Assembly: GCA_002794775.1 (NCBI GenBank)
Contig: NBAY01000009.1
Location: 62,001-126,000, forward strand
From: Porodaedalea pini
Taxonomy: Eukaryota > Basidiomycota > Agaricomycetes > Hymenochaetales > Hymenochaetaceae
Direction: 5' to 3'
DNA length: 64,000 nt
Part shown: positions 34,547 to 47,300 of the stretch, one piece after another
Layout: each line of letters opens with the position of its first letter
Position numbering within the stretch: the stretch's first letter is position 1
Program-made: the position numbers and the translations under genes
The notes under the pieces: generated by a model
The model's input: only the letters and a program-made list of their open reading frames with translations
What the model was told of the DNA's origin: nothing
The model's database searches: none

Positions 34547-37500
34547 ATGTCGCACCTCGTGTTTAGACCAGCAGAAGCCTTGCCAACGCATCGCAATGGA
34601 GGAAGAGAGTTTACGCGAACCGACACGAAGGGGTCCGGCCGATTACGAGCAGGTGTGTTTCCATGATTTTGTTATCGAGCAATTTCGTTGACTAGATTTG
34701 ATACAATTTCAGGACAACCTAATGTCTTTGCTCGACTACATGCACTCTTTCCTAGTAATATCCCTTCTTCACCAAGAACGTCCGCAGTAGGCGCTCCTGT
34801 TCCAATAAATCCCCAACAGACTGCAGGTGCCTCTACGCGGCCCCCGCCTCGTTTCCTCAAGGTCCACGTCGTGTCATGGAATATGCACGACTCTCTGCCA
34901 AAGGTACATGTACCTAAGCATTATCTAGAGGCAAGTGGCTAACCGGTATGTAGGGAAACCTGGAAGATCTACTTGGCGCCGTACCTCCATACATGCCACG
35001 TCCAGAGGACGAAACTGATAAATTTCGCATACCAAATATGTCAGCGGAGGACTGCCACCCTTATCATTTTGTTGTTGTGTAAGTATTCGTAAAAAACGAT
35101 GAACTGTCATGTGCTGAAGTTGGATTATCAGCGCTGGTCAGGAGTGTCCGACAGTGTCAGGTAAGAAATGTTTGATTCGATTCGATTGGTAGAAGCTTAA
35201 GCTTGATAGGTATCCCTATGGGGCTTGGTGCTAGCTTCCGACACAAGGAGAAGGATAAACACAAGGATGGCGAGAAGGGTGCGAAGAAGGGGAGAGGAAA
35301 GGACGGGAAGGACAAGGACAAGGACGATTTTTTCGAGATTGAAGGCTCACTAACAAACAATCCCCCTTTAACGCCAAATGGCGACGCGCACTCTATGGCT
35401 AGCTCCCATGGTCCAACCTCAGGATGGAGCTGGATCTTAGAAGAATGGTACTGCCACGGCCTTGGTCAGCGCGACGAGCGCGCAGGAACTTCATCCGCAT
35501 CGGAGTTGTACGACTCACAGACTACTAGCGCCGATGCTTCTGCTGATTTAGAGAGACGGCAGCTCGATGAAGGTGTTCGGCGCGAGAACGATGTAAATTG
35601 TACAACAGGAAAAGAAAGGAAAAAGAAAGAGGGCGAGAAGAAAAGGAAGGGCTGTTGCTGTAAAGATAAAACGCAGGTTGGGCCGTACGAGCTTTTGGTC
35701 AAGGAGAGACTCATGGGGATTTATGTGGCGGTATTTATCTACCGCGACTTGAAGCCACTTGTAAAAGGTCAGGCATTAATTCATTGTTTGGCAGCTTGTT
35801 TCTGACGTGCGATAGCATAGGTGTGTCGAAGTCTGCAGTCTCGACAGGCCTCATAGGTGGTCGGGTTGGGAACAAAGGTGGCGTTGGCATCAGTGTCAAT
35901 CTTGATGGAACGACGCTACTTTTTGTCAATGCTCATCTCGCTGGTGAGCTTGAACGATTGCCTGTAACAACATCCATCACTAAACTTTCACATTCAGCAC
36001 ATGAGGAACGTGTTATGAGTCGAGTAGCAAACTTCGCAAAAATAAAAGTACGTGTTTCGTATACCTTTTTTGAAAGCACGACATTCATATTTTGAACAGT
36101 CGGAGCTGCAAGTGAACGATTTTCTCTCGCAGGATGATCCACGTGTCATGTCGGAAGGTATGCAAAGAAGAATCTTGCATTCAATTGTAAATTGAAACGT
36201 TTTCTGCAGATCTGACAGACAAATTTGACTACACATTTTTATTCGGAGATCTTAATTTCCGCTTAGACGTTACGAGGCTGCATGCAGATTGGTTGATATC
36301 TCGTCAAGGTAATTTCTGTCTAGACTAAGGTATGCACCGTCTAAAACAGACTACACAGATTACGATCAAGCTCTCAGCTTCGACCAATTGCGGACGTTGA
36401 TGAAGAATGGCGAGGCGTTTGTTGGATTCAATGAAGCGCCCATCAGCTTTCCACCCACCTTCAAGTATGATGTCATGAAATTGTTAAAGCGGGATAGGTC
36501 AATCCTTGCCCGAGAACTCGGACGAGCTCGCGGTAGTAAACGCTGGCTCGGCCAGCCCTCGAACCCGAACCTGTCGGAGGTCCAGGAGACAGAGGCCGAG
36601 CTCTCGGCGCGCCTTGCGGATGAGCACGAGCGCGGGATGTCCATGGATGCCGAGGACAATGGATCATTTGTATCCACTGCTGTAACTGCAATGTCCCTGC
36701 AGTCGCGCATGACGGCCAACGGAGACTCGGACGACAATGATGGTTTCTTTGCGCGCTCGAGGAGTCCCCGGTCCTCGAATAAAAGCAAGGATGAAGATGC
36801 CGTCATCGCCAGTAACACAGCACAAAAGCTATTCCTGGCAAAGGCTGCTTTGAAAGCAAAGACAAAATGGCTTTCGATGCTGAAATCGAACGTCTCTCGT
36901 CCATCCCTGCGTCGCAGAGCGTCGAAGAAGTCGCAGCGGATTGAATTTTCTGCCTCATCCCCGCAGATCAAATCTTGCGTTACGAAATCGGACGATACCT
37001 CTTCGGCATTCCGAGCGGCGTCGTCAGCGATCGAACTCGGCCGACCAGGCGCACCTATCTTTAATGAGCTGCGTCGCACTTCGTCAAAAAAGAGCTCAAA
37101 GTCGGCTAAAAGCGCAAATGTTCTTGGATCTGCGAAAGGGGCAGAGAATACTGGACAGGAATCTGAAGGCGGAGTGTATGATACGTCGAGCAAGCAACGC
37201 GTTCCGAGCTGGTGAGTTTCTACGACTGTGGACCTGCATGATTGCTGAACGATACCCTTGATACAGGTGCGATCGAATCTTGTGGAAGACTACTGTTCAA
37301 CCAGAGCCTGAGTCCGAAGACGAGGAAGAGCCCGTCTTACCAGATCATCGCAATAGTGGGCTTGGACCACGTATGATAGCCTTCCTGTCTCAGGCGTTGC
37401 GACCATTGTCGACTCGTGCTCGTACCGCATCGCTTTCTTCTATTCCTTCTCTGCCTGCCATGGACATGCTCCCTCCCCTTCCAGCTAAAGACTCGTCGCG

Positions 37501-38104
37501 GCCAGCGACGTCTAGATCGGACTCGCAGCCGTTAATGACACGGACTGCGGAAGAACCTGAGAAACAGCCGCCACTGCTGAGAGTCAAGTCTTTTGCCAAC
37601 ATCGTCAATGCTCGCTATCGTCAGCATCGGAAGGCACGAAATCCAAAGTTGCTGAAGTCGCGATCAATCGAGCCCACCTCCACCACTCCTCTCATGTCTG
37701 CAAGTATGCGCAGACGACGCGGCCGAGCATACACTGCGATGCCGGTGATCTCCGCGCCGGTTGTCTCGCTCCCAACCGACGCCACGCTTGTTGCAGAGTC
37801 GGAAACCGCCGATGCACCTCCGGTGCCCCCTAAAGATCTCGCCGCGAGGCAGCCCGTGACGTCCACTCGTGGCTGGTTGCGCTTTCCATTCTTCAATCGG
37901 GAGGCTGAGCCTAGCCCTTTGGTCTCCGATCTCAGTCTCGACTCGGCGCAACCGCAGGAATCGACGTCGCTCACGCCACGCCGACCTCGCCGAGGCGAAA
38001 TTGTCGCTCTTGGCTACAACTCGCTGGATGATCAGGCTATGCGCAGGCTCGAAGGGCGGAGCGACCACCGTCCAGTGATTGGCTCATATGCCATCTATAT
38101 CTAA
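34547..38104 (+). CDS. inositol-polyphosphate 5-phosphatase with large insertions
   Basis: Ten exons, 34547-34652, 34713-34903, 34954-35078, 35132-35160, 35210-35767, 35821-36047, 36100-36157, 36210-36308, 36350-37211 and 37267-38104, give 1030 aa. All active-site motifs are present in order: VVSWNMHD, VAGQECPTVS, VSKSAVSTGLIGGRVGNKGG, FVNAHLA, FLFGDLNFRLD, YDTSSKQRVPSWCDRIL and SDHRPVIG. The enzyme removes the 5-phosphate from phosphoinositides and acts at membranes. The catalytic fold is interrupted by three unusual inserts: a Lys-rich and acidic stretch after GQEC (about residues 155-300), about 220 residues between FPPTFKYD and YDTSS, and about 200 residues between CDRILW and LGYNS. The second insert is Ser/Arg-rich; the third is Pro/Arg-rich with PPVPPK. 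I saw no Sac domain, so it is not a synaptojanin. The start was chosen because it is the only ATG whose frame joins exon 2. Confidence 0.9.
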
Positions 38105-38539
38105 TGGTATATTCGTACGGACATAATTTATTGACGGTAATTTATTCCTTTGCTCTCACTGAGCCTTTATATCCTACAGGCGCGATACATAATTGTATAC
38201 TTAGAAGACACCGGAACCACAGCTTTCGCAAATCTATACCACGCATGTAAACCCATCACTGCCCTGTATACGTATAGATACCCTTACAGCCGTTGGGCGT
38301 TATCACCTCAATGGTTTACGCATTGTCTTGCGCAGGTAAAGTCTTGCTCTCTGGCTTGCCTTTATCTTTTCTCCAGAGGCACCATACATTCAGGATGTCC
38401 TAAGCGATCATTGATGTATTAGAAATAGCACAATCACGACAATTATGAGAATACTCGCCTTTTCTGATGCAAATGCGAGGAAAGCTACCAGCGGAACTAT
38501 AAGCGTATAGAAAATGAGCTTCAATATAGTCCTAAGATG
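38105..38539. other. convergent intergenic space
   Basis: 3' ends of the 5-phosphatase (+) and the membrane protein (-) face each other here. No gene or repeat seen. Confidence 0.6.
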
Positions 38540-39616
38540 TCAAGCATTAAACGCACTCGCTGCTTGAAAGTAATCTATGACACCGTTAAATAGGTTGTTT
38601 CGAGAAAGGCCCACCAAGAGTACTTCGTCGGGGTGAAGAACGATTGCCATATTTAAACTGCCGGGATGTGAGTTTAGCATAGAAAGTACGATAAGCATCG
38701 TAACTGAAATATAATACCTGAGTGCCACGAGTCGGTAGATGCTGAATAAAACAACGCGCAAGAAAAGAGTAGGCCAATTAAAGGTCTTCTCTTTCAAGAA
38801 GACGCGTCTCTTGTAAACCAGTCTCACGATGAGCCCTAGGAAAGACAGGGTTTGAAGATCAGCTGAAGCATGGATACGGGAAGAACTTACCTTCGAAGCC
38901 TACTGTGATAAGTGATACGAGGCTTGAGAATATAAGAACTGCTCGCAAACTAAGGTGCAAAGTTGTCTAGCCACAATGATGATTCATTCTTATGTTTTTC
39001 ACTCACATATGCAGACCTGGGGTCAAAGAATGCGAAAAGTTTGCATTCTGTAGGATTATGCAATAGAAAACACCAGGTACTGAGAGATTTGAACCAGGCA
39101 TAGGTTCGCCCGTGGTGTTGTTCAGAGCAAGAGGACTACCGGCCTTTGATGTGTACTTGGTTAGAGATAGACATAGCCGACTTCAGTTCGCTGCACAGCT
39201 TACCACCATTGTGTATACAGTGAACACAACAAAAACGGCGAAGGGAGCTCCGAGAAGCTATATAAATACGAATTAGTATACACTGATGTATAAGAAGAGA
39301 AGAATTTATAAGGTGAGATACTGACGCAACAGGTATAGACTATTTCCCTACGGCCTTGCGTGAAGAAACCCGTGCCTTTGCGTTCAGGCGTGGCGCAAGA
39401 TCGAAGCAACATCCACAGCTACCAATCGATCGATTCAGCGCGAATACAGGATCATAGAACACCAGAATGAACTAACGTGCACCACAAGCGCTAGGTTCGT
39501 GCAAACCGTCCTTTCGTTCGAGGATTCTATTTTTTTGTATCGTACAGAAAAGGATCAACTAACTCACAGAGCTTGTACGCCATTAAGTAGCGAGGCTTGA
39601 ATGAGACAAGAGTCAT
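38540..39616 (-). CDS. multipass membrane protein, Agaricomycetes-type, unknown function
   Basis: Eight exons on the minus strand, 39616-39564, 39510-39477, 39418-39326, 39257-39204, 39143-39007, 38949-38891, 38835-38718 and 38657-38540, give 221 aa; the total closes in frame. Membrane spans are seen at TNLALVVHLWMLL, LLGAPFAVFVVFTVYTMV, LRAVLIFSSLVSLITVGFEG and TLFLRVVLFSIYRLVAL. A polar loop (LALNNTTGEPMPGSN) contains potential N-glycosylation sites. The pattern, including VYKRR after the third span, resembles a group of short membrane proteins common in mushroom-forming fungi that I cannot name. The C terminus is not strongly hydrophobic. Exon 1 is the weakest call; extra upstream exons are possible. 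Confidence 0.6.
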
Positions 39617-41161
39617 ACGACGGATTCAGAGACAGAAGGGCGTCACTGCTCCGCCCCCGGTATACGCTAGGAAAGATAGGTTTGGACTAGAAAATGATGA
39701 GACCACCGACAGGAGCGTACGCACAGCAACGAATACGACACGGAAGAAAAAATCCACGACACACAGAAGTTAACGAAGACAGGATGACGCGTCACTTTTT
39801 TGGAGAAGATGATTGTGAGGACGAGAATTGGGAGAAGTATATGCCCTCCAGCAATCTGTATGCCGAGGTATATTTTTTCATCGACTTGCTGAACTGCTCA
39901 CAGACTGTCAAATGCATGAGTGACAAAGTAAAAGGGTCGACAACGAACCGTGCTGAAATTGATCTGCCTGATCCTGCGTTATACCAGAGGAGCCGTCGCC
40001 TGAAGACGACATGGCTAAATAGTGTCTGCTGCTAGCAGCAGAGATGAATGAACGTTGGCGTAGAAGGAGCGAAAAGTTAGTTCTTCGTGCTCAGCACTTG
40101 AAGCGAACAGAGCGAATGGAGACGGGTCGACCGCCAGCGATGGAATCGAACGTCCGTATCCATCACACAGTATTTGAGACTCAGAGGCATTGAAATTTTG
40201 CGTTCTAGGGCAGAATCACGATCAGGTTGAGATACCGACCGTGACGGATGCAGAAACAGACGAACAGATAGATCATCAGTGGCTGCGCGGAACGCATTCG
40301 ATCTTTGACTCGGCCCTTAAAGTGAGTGACTTATCAGCTGTCCTGAGTGAGCTGCTTGTGCATTTCAGCTCCATGGACTAATTATAGATGGTGAGAGTCG
40401 AGAGCAAGTGAGCAACCGTCGGCTAAGATATTGATCAACGCCACACACTAGGACCCACATTAGGAGCCTTTTTTTCCAGGGGGCTGTAGCATTATTGAAG
40501 AGTCCCTGGAATAAAGATGAATAAATCATTCGAAGCCGAGGCAATGCCGCAGCCCTTCATTCTTCTAAGTGGGTTTTCCCAGCTGGATTTAGCATCGTTC
40601 GTAAAGTGAGACTCTCGAAGGCCAAATCTCTCATTAGATCAACACTATGATCGGGAGCACCGAACACCACTCGTAGCGAGCCAACGTGATGCTACCGGTG
40701 CAGCTCCAAACGCAGCCACAAGGCCTTTCTCAACCCAGTGGGCGAACCCATATTTCAGGATCCAATACCAATGCCTGCTCAAATTACGGTGATTCGGCAA
40801 GAAGTGGACCTCCGCCGAGGGCTCACAAACACACTGGATATCTGTATCCAGAGCAAGAGAACACTGATACATTCTGCGAAGTCCGTCAAATGAGATGTGT
40901 TGGACGAATGTGCGCAGCAGATGAGCGGGTTGGCACTATCCCACTGGTTAGTTTTTCCTCATCATTTAAGGAGGAACGTTCTAGTATCAAACCAAGCAAC
41001 GCGACACACTCCCCCCCTTTGCACCTTCCCCTCGCCAAAGCTCACGTCGGTCCGCATATTTGATTACGCAGGCGTAGTCCATCACATACCAGGGGTAAGT
41101 AGTCAGCAGCTTCATCGACGCACGCTTACCATCTTCCCAGAATCCCATTGGATTAAAGACG
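39617..41161. other. intergenic with dispersed repeat copy b
   Basis: A 113-codon frame at 39694-40035 has no recognised motif. 40425-40790 is the inverted partner of the repeat at 29.43 kb. The remainder up to the SSP-4 ATG shows nothing I can name. Confidence 0.45.
40425..40790 (-). repeat. dispersed gene-fragment repeat, copy b
   Basis: On the minus strand this matches 29430-29755 along its length, with small indels; copy b has about 25 extra bases near 40575-40610. Both copies carry the coding end SITLARYEWCSVLPII and about 170 bases of shared 3' sequence. It is a truncated duplicate with no intact frame. Confidence 0.7.
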
Positions 41162-41561
41162 ATGATTCTCTCTACTCATCTCATCGTGCTATCCCTTCTG
41201 TTTGCTCTTCGTGGGGCTCTTTCTGTTCCTATAGTGAGTATTATCATCTGGAACCGCTGAATGCAATCCTCTTAGACCATGTCTCCAGAATAAATCCCAG
41301 CAATCAGACCTGCAGAACTCTCTTTCTCCAACCTTTACGTCGGCGGAGCAAGGCAAACCCACCCAATCATCGCTCTCGAACAGTTTCTCCACGACAACGA
41401 CTACAAGTGGCGGAAAGAACGACAAACAGCCAGGCGCCAGCAACGACAGTAGTGAGGGATTCCTCGGGGACGTTCAACCGCTGGAAGATTCGATTTTCGG
41501 TAACCCTAGATTCCCTAACACGGATGAGTGCAGGAATATCAGGGACTGCGGACATAAATAA
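41162..41561 (+). CDS. small secreted protein with C-terminal cysteine pair (SSP-4)
   Basis: Two exons, 41162-41233 and 41289-41561, give 114 aa. Exon 1 encodes 24 residues, MILSTHLIVLSLLFALRGAL plus SVPI, a signal peptide ending at a phase-0 GTGAGT donor. After a 55-base intron the mature part is Ser/Thr/Asn/Gln-rich (for example SNSFSTTTTSGGKNDKQPG). It ends DECRNIRDCGHK, two cysteines five residues apart near the C terminus. This matches SSP-1 to SSP-3 in architecture although it lies 10 kb away on the other strand. No known domain. Confidence 0.72.
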
Positions 41562-41760
41562 TTAGGTATACATTGTCGGGCAGGATGCATGTATGAAGTT
41601 CTTTGCAGTCTCGGGCAACAAACTTCTATTCGAGTAGCGCACACACATCAATACAGCTTTGAACAGTGAAGCCCACAAGTATAATGAGACAAAAGCAAGT
41701 TGTGCATGTCATACAACACAAGGCTCGTAGGACGTAATGCGCAGCATAAAGAATGGACAC

Positions 41761-42306
41761 TTAAGCGGAGATGGTGACCTCAACCTCGACGCCGGGCTCG
41801 AGGGAAATCGAGGTCTGGGATTGAGACACATATGAGAGTAATTTTTTTTAGAGATAATAAGGACGCACGATCTGCTTGACGATCTCACTCGAGGAGTGGA
41901 GGTCGATGAGCCTCTTGTGGATTCTGAGCTCGAAAGAGTCCCAGGTCTTGGAACCTTCACCACAAGGCTAAGGAAGAAGGACGACATGAGCACAAGGAGC
42001 AGAGTAGAGCAGAGGTCAGATTGCACTTACGGTTTTGCGGGTGGTGATTTTGAGAATTTTGGTGGGGAGGCGGACCGGGCCCTTGACACGGAGCTGCTTG
42101 TCCTTAGCTCTGTTAATCAAGTCACGGCCGACTGTCCACGCAAGCTTCAGTAACATTATCTCAAGTCACTTAAGCGCGATGAGCTCACACTTCTCCAGGC
42201 TGGGTACATTACTGCTCGTGAGTGTGATGCGGATCCGATGGATTTTGGCAGGGGGAACAGCACCCGCAGCGTCGTATTCTTTTTCACCCTTAGCGACGTA
42301 ACTCAT
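41761..42306 (-). CDS. rps20: 40S ribosomal protein S20 (uS10)
   Basis: Four exons on the minus strand, 42306-42189, 42131-42031, 41967-41869 and 41814-41761, give 123 aa. The sequence follows eukaryotic uS10 closely: [95 protein letters not shown], and the end VEVTISA. It lies in the head of the small ribosomal subunit. The first intron must use the GTGAGC donor at AAGT/GTGAGC; the neighbouring GT would break the frame. It is divergent from the CCDC130-like gene, with 246 bases between start codons. Confidence 0.97.
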
Positions 42307-42552
42307 CCTGGCTCGATGGTCTGAGGATAGTCAGCGGTGACTATTTGTTGCACATTATCAGCACAATTGTTTACGCTTTCTAACAACGTCGAGCAGACTT
42401 ACCTAGGGCTCTTGGTGGTGGTGGATGGGGAAAATTAAAGTTCGGATAGGCTGCTACTTTGGGCTACCTGCGCACAGACCATCGGACGTTGCCGAATGTA
42501 CGCGGCGACGATGAGCTCAAACCAAACTCGTCGTTACTCTCTATCGCTAACT
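42307..42552. promoter_or_regulatory. divergent promoter region of rps20 and the CCDC130-like gene
   Basis: The two start codons are 246 bases apart and face away from each other, so both promoters are compressed here. A highly expressed ribosomal-protein gene shares the region with a splicing-factor gene. No individual site was assigned. Confidence 0.65.
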
Positions 42553-43807
42553 ATGCAGGGTGCGTAAAATGGTATAGAACACAAGCTATTATGTTGACAA
42601 GTGGATTGCAGGCTTCAACAAGTATTACCCTCCGGACTATGATCCCAATGAACACAGCAGTTTGAACGCGTATAGAGGTGAGCACATAATTACGATACAG
42701 ATATATTCACACCGAAAGTATTTTATACACGTTGTACAGGGAAACATGCACTCGGAGACAGAGCTCGTAAACTTGACCAAGGAATCCTCATCACGCGTTT
42801 CGAGTTGCCATTCAACATCTGGTGGTACGTGCATCCAGTGACACTTTCAACGTCTTCCTATAAGCACTAAATACACACATGCTATGCACCCTCCCTTTTT
42901 GAAGTGATGGCTGCAACAACCACATTGGCATGGGTGTCCGCTACAACGCAGAGAAGAAGAAGATTGGGAACTACTATTCTACACCCATATTCTCTTTCCG
43001 CTGCAAGTGCCACCTCTGCGACAACTGGTTCACCATCGAAACGGATCCGAAAAATACTCGATATGTTGTGACTTCTGGTGCACGGAAGAAGGATGAAGAA
43101 TGGGATCCGGAAGAAAATGGAGGCTTCGCAATACATGGTACATTTCATTCGTCGAAGTCTACTCGGAAGATGTTTATTAACTTTATATCTCAGATCCCGA
43201 CAAAGAAGGTCCATCTGACCCGCTCGCTGCATTGGAGAAAGCCACACAGGCACAGACTCTCCTCACCACAGTCCAGAAGCCTCGCATAGAAGCGCTGCAA
43301 TCTGTCTCAGAGCACTACAACAGTGACCCTTACACGCTCTCCTCTCGCGTACGCAAGCGCTTTCGCACAGAGAAGAAGCTCGACAAAGCCCGAAAAGATG
43401 CAGACGACTCTGTGAAGGGAAAATACGCACTCCCCGAGTCGCTCGTGCTGAGTGCGGACGATGACACTGTCAGAGCCGAAGCAAAGGAAGCCTTCTCACT
43501 CGGGAAGACCGAGCAGCGAGCGGATGAGGATGCGAAAAGGCGAAGATTTGAAGCAGAAGTTGGTTTGCTTAGCTCAATTGCATCTGCTGCAGGCGCTTCT
43601 GGCTCGCGATCACGTCCGACGCTGCCGGATCGCACGAACCGCGCATCTGTGAAAGCTAAACCATCGACAGAAGCTGCAGCAGGGGCCTCATTCTCTTTAC
43701 GGAGCCGACTCCTACAGAACACAGCGCGCTACTCTGACCCATTTCTGAAGCAAAGTCGGGCCAAGCCCCCAGACGCTAAATCTTTGGGCGTGAACTTGAA
43801 GAGGTGA
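42553..43807 (+). CDS. CCDC130/Saf4-type (CWC16/Yju2 family) splicing factor
   Basis: Five exons, 42553-42559, 42612-42677, 42740-42824, 42905-43137 and 43194-43807, give 334 aa. Exon 1 is only seven bases (ATGCAGG). The N terminus MQGFNKYYPPDYDPNEHSSL and the segment ARKLDQGILITRFELPFNIW identify the CWC16 family. Zinc-binding cysteines are in WCDGCNNHIGMGVRYNAEKK and KCHLCDNW. GFNKYYPP and the long C-terminal half favour CCDC130/Saf4 over Yju2. The C-terminal half is charged and then Ser/Ala-rich, without further motifs. These proteins bind the spliceosome around the first catalytic step. Its 3' end converges on the ARID gene. Confidence 0.93.
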
Positions 43808-44336
43808 CATCTACTTTGTCGTACTTTGTTCTAGTTTTGCTCTCGTTTCATGTCCTTTACACCTTAACTCACTACTTTCTTCTCTGGCAATTTCGTAGTA
43901 CAACAGATGTCAAAATATAATTCTTTTGTATTTCCGCGCTATTAGATCCGTGTAATTTATAATGGATAGCAAACATGATCGCACATGGAGACGTTACGCG
44001 TACAGCAGGGGGAAACAAGAGGAAACAAGAGGAAACAAGAGAGACCGGAGTGCTGGATATGATGACATGACATGCATATGATATGATATACGATACGATA
44101 AGGAAAGGGGGAAGAAACGGGAGTGGAAGGTGGGGGGGAGGGAGGCGATGTCATCGTAAGCTACCGACCAAGATATAGAGAAGGCAAAAAGAGGCAGACA
44201 ATGTCGTAAAAACAACGAACGGAGATAAATAAACGTTACACAGAAAAGCAAAGCTGGGGACTTCGAGATCCGATAGTAGTAAGACAGCAAAAGAATTAGA
44301 AGAGAAAGAAAAGAAATCCCGAGAAATAGAGCACAT
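43808..44336. other. convergent intergenic space with short tandem repeat
   Basis: At about 44013-44041 the unit GGAAACAAGA is repeated three times. Otherwise this is 3' flanking sequence of the CCDC130-like (+) and ARID (-) genes. Confidence 0.7.
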
Positions 44337-47300
44337 CTAAGTGGAGATTGCCCAAGAGTTGTCACCAGAGGAAGGAGGCACGCTGTCCCACTTCCACATG
44401 TCCGATGAATTGAAGTAACCTGACTCGCCGCCGTCAATCTCGCCCCAGATACCAAGCCGCAACGGATCGGATCCGGAATCAAAGAAGTCGGGCTTGGGTT
44501 CAGACTCGGACGTATCAACGATCTTTGCTCTGTCACCAGCGGTCCCAGACGACGCTGGCACAGGAGGATGGTCAGCCTCCGAGCCGGCCCCAGACTCGGG
44601 ACTCGGATTTGTCGAAGACGTTGGCACCAAGTCTGGAGTGTCTGCCTTGTCGTCCTCTTGCTGGAAAGCAGTGAAGTCGAGGAAGCTGAAGAACGAATCG
44701 TCTCCATCGGCGGCTTTCGGTGAGGATGAACCTGCGCTCGTCAGGTTCGGCATCGAAGAGCTCCCTGCTGCGTCCGGAATGTCTAAGCCAGGCCCAACGG
44801 TCTTCACCAACTGGGCCAGTGTCTCTTGCAGATCTGGTGGAAGCGCTGAGTTGTTACTCAACTCCAAGATCTGGGTCATGTCACTATAGAACTGCGCCGC
44901 TTGTCCAGGGGTCTTGACGCTCTCAGCTTCAACTTGCCTCTTAGGCGGTTCCGCGTCTGGTACATTCTCCCAGTCGTTCTTTATACGTTTCGAGGGCATC
45001 TCTTCATTCGCAGAGCCTGGAGTCAAGGTAGATCCTGACTGGGCAGGAACGTCTTCCTCGCGAGGTCGTTTGAGCGAGCTCTCTGCTGGGGAGGGAGCTG
45101 TTTGGGCTGGACTCGGTGCAGGTTCAGTAATCGAATTCGATGCCGACGCTACTGCCGCCGCCGTAGCCGTCGTAGCCGTTGTCGTAGCTGAAGTCGCATT
45201 CGCATTCGGTGGTACTACCTTTGACGCTCTTCGTTGCCGCGGTCGGGGCTTGGGCTGAGCTTTCGGTTTCGGCGACTTCAGTGTCTGGGGAGAGGCTTGC
45301 AAGTGACTCGGCGTAGCAGAAGCAGGCAAGGGAGTCGAAGCAGATGGAGAGGGAACGCCTTCCGTCGCGTTGGGTGAAGTAGCTAGCGGACCCTTTGACC
45401 TCCCTTGCGCAACAGACGGAGGGCGAGCAGGTGCCATTTGGGGTGTCCTAGTGGGCGGCACCCGAAGATTTTGCTGCGGTATCTGCGGAGGCTGAGGCTG
45501 TGTGGTAGGTGGACGGGGAGGAACGGAAGCTGGAGACGAAGCAAGGTTTTGTGGTGAAAGACCTTGTGGAGCAGCCGGCGGAGGTGGCAGTCCGCCGTCG
45601 ATCTGCTGCTGCATTGCGGCACGAGCTTGATTTTGCGTATCTGTCTGCGACATGATGCGTAACTGCTGCATCACCAGCAGAACCTTAGTCTTGAGTTCCA
45701 CGGCGGTCTTCATCAGTCTTTGCAGCGTTGCGACGTCCAGAACATAGATTGGATTTGCAGATTGCACAAGTTGCCGCTGTTTGTCGCACATGTCATACTG
45801 TGAAATCCAGGACATTTAGAAGCGAACGCAATCGATAGATCCGGGACATACCATGTTCAAGAGGCCTCGCACAATGTTCACATCATTCGTAGACGCCAGG
45901 TACATGTGCAACAATTTGAAGACGTCTTTTATGACATTGCAGAGCGCCTCAAATTGACCAGGAAAAGCTCCTTTCTCAGCATCAGATAAGTGCTTAACGT
46001 GTTCAGGTCGGAAACCTATACATCAAGGTAAATGAGTCAGCCCAGTAAATAATTGAGAATCAAGAACAAACGTACTTCGCTCTTTCGATATGTCTTGTTT
46101 CATTTGGTCAATCACCGACAGTGCGTGCTTGATGCTCTCCGGATTGGGTTTCTGGAGATTCGAAAGCACGTTGAGCATCTGCATATTCTGAGGAGTCAGG
46201 TTCTGGGCGTTTAGTTGAGGGCGCTGCTGTGCTGGCATGTCATTCGACTGGCTAGACCCTGCGCTGAACCCAGGGTGACTGAGAGCGTTTGCATTAGGAA
46301 TGCTGCCTTGCGTCTGCAGCGGCGACGAGTTGTGCAAAGCTGTTTGCGCCTGATGCTGATTCTGGAACGGAAGTGGTGGGTTCAAGCCAGCACCTTGCTG
46401 CTGCTGTTGTTGCTGCTGTTGCTGAGCCTGTATGCGCTGCATCTGCATTCGACGCCAAGTCGCCTGAAGTGCAGGTCTGTTCTGCTCGATGTTCTGGATG
46501 AGATTCTCAGGATAACCAGCAGCACGCATCTGCTCCGCCGACATGTTCGCCAACTTCATCATGTGCATAGCCTGCTGAGTCGACAACTGCTGATTCGGTC
46601 CACTTGGTTGACTCGGCCCTGCACTGGGCTGGCTTGGACCTCCCTGCTGATCCGCGGTCTGCTGAGGCTGGGCAGTCAGGGACTGCTTCATCGCTGCCGC
46701 CATGTATGTCACTTCGAAGGATTCAAGAAGCTGCTCATACACGATTTTGAACTGCTCTGCGATCTGGTCCTGTGTTCGACCAGCTTCGTTGATGCTAGCC
46801 GGCGTCCACCCCATTTTTGCCGCAATGACGTTCCATAAGTCATGACGTCTCACCTGGTTTTAAAAGGTTAGAAATCTGACAGCTCGGTAAAAGAAGGAAC
46901 TCGGCTCACGTTGACCACGCCACCGTACTGTAGCACCTCTGTGTGTAGTTGATGAATGTCGATCTGACGATTGCCAATCGTTATCATCCGCGCGTCCGGC
47001 TTGATCCCGCTACGCCTCCACCAATCCTGCAGCATGCCCAGGAATCTCTCACGAGTGAGCGGAGGGAGGTTTATGCCATTACGACGGTGCTGGACATCCT
47101 GTCCCTCGAGAGTGGAGACTTGTTGGTTCAAATTACCCTGGCCAGGAAGCGGTGCAGAACCCGATGAGGGTGGTGAAGACTGATTACTCTTTTGCTGGAT
47201 ATACGCCTGGAGCATCTGCTGTTGCTGTGGAGTAGGGCCAGAACGTGGAACGGGTGCCTGCTGCTGCTGAGACTGGACGAGATTCGGATGAAAGGGTGAG

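Noticed and set aside
40120..40175. tRNA-like T-arm (GTTCGATTCC on the minus strand)
   Set aside because: Flanking bases do not pair as a T stem or acceptor stem and no A box lies at the right distance.
42132..42188. Apparent frameshift in ribosomal protein S20 after LEK
   Set aside because: Using the GTGAGC donor one step downstream (AAGT/GTGAGC) and the acceptor GGACAG restores a normal protein; no defect remains.
44010..44041. CRISPR-like or satellite array
   Set aside because: Only three copies of a 10-base unit without spacers; a simple microduplication.
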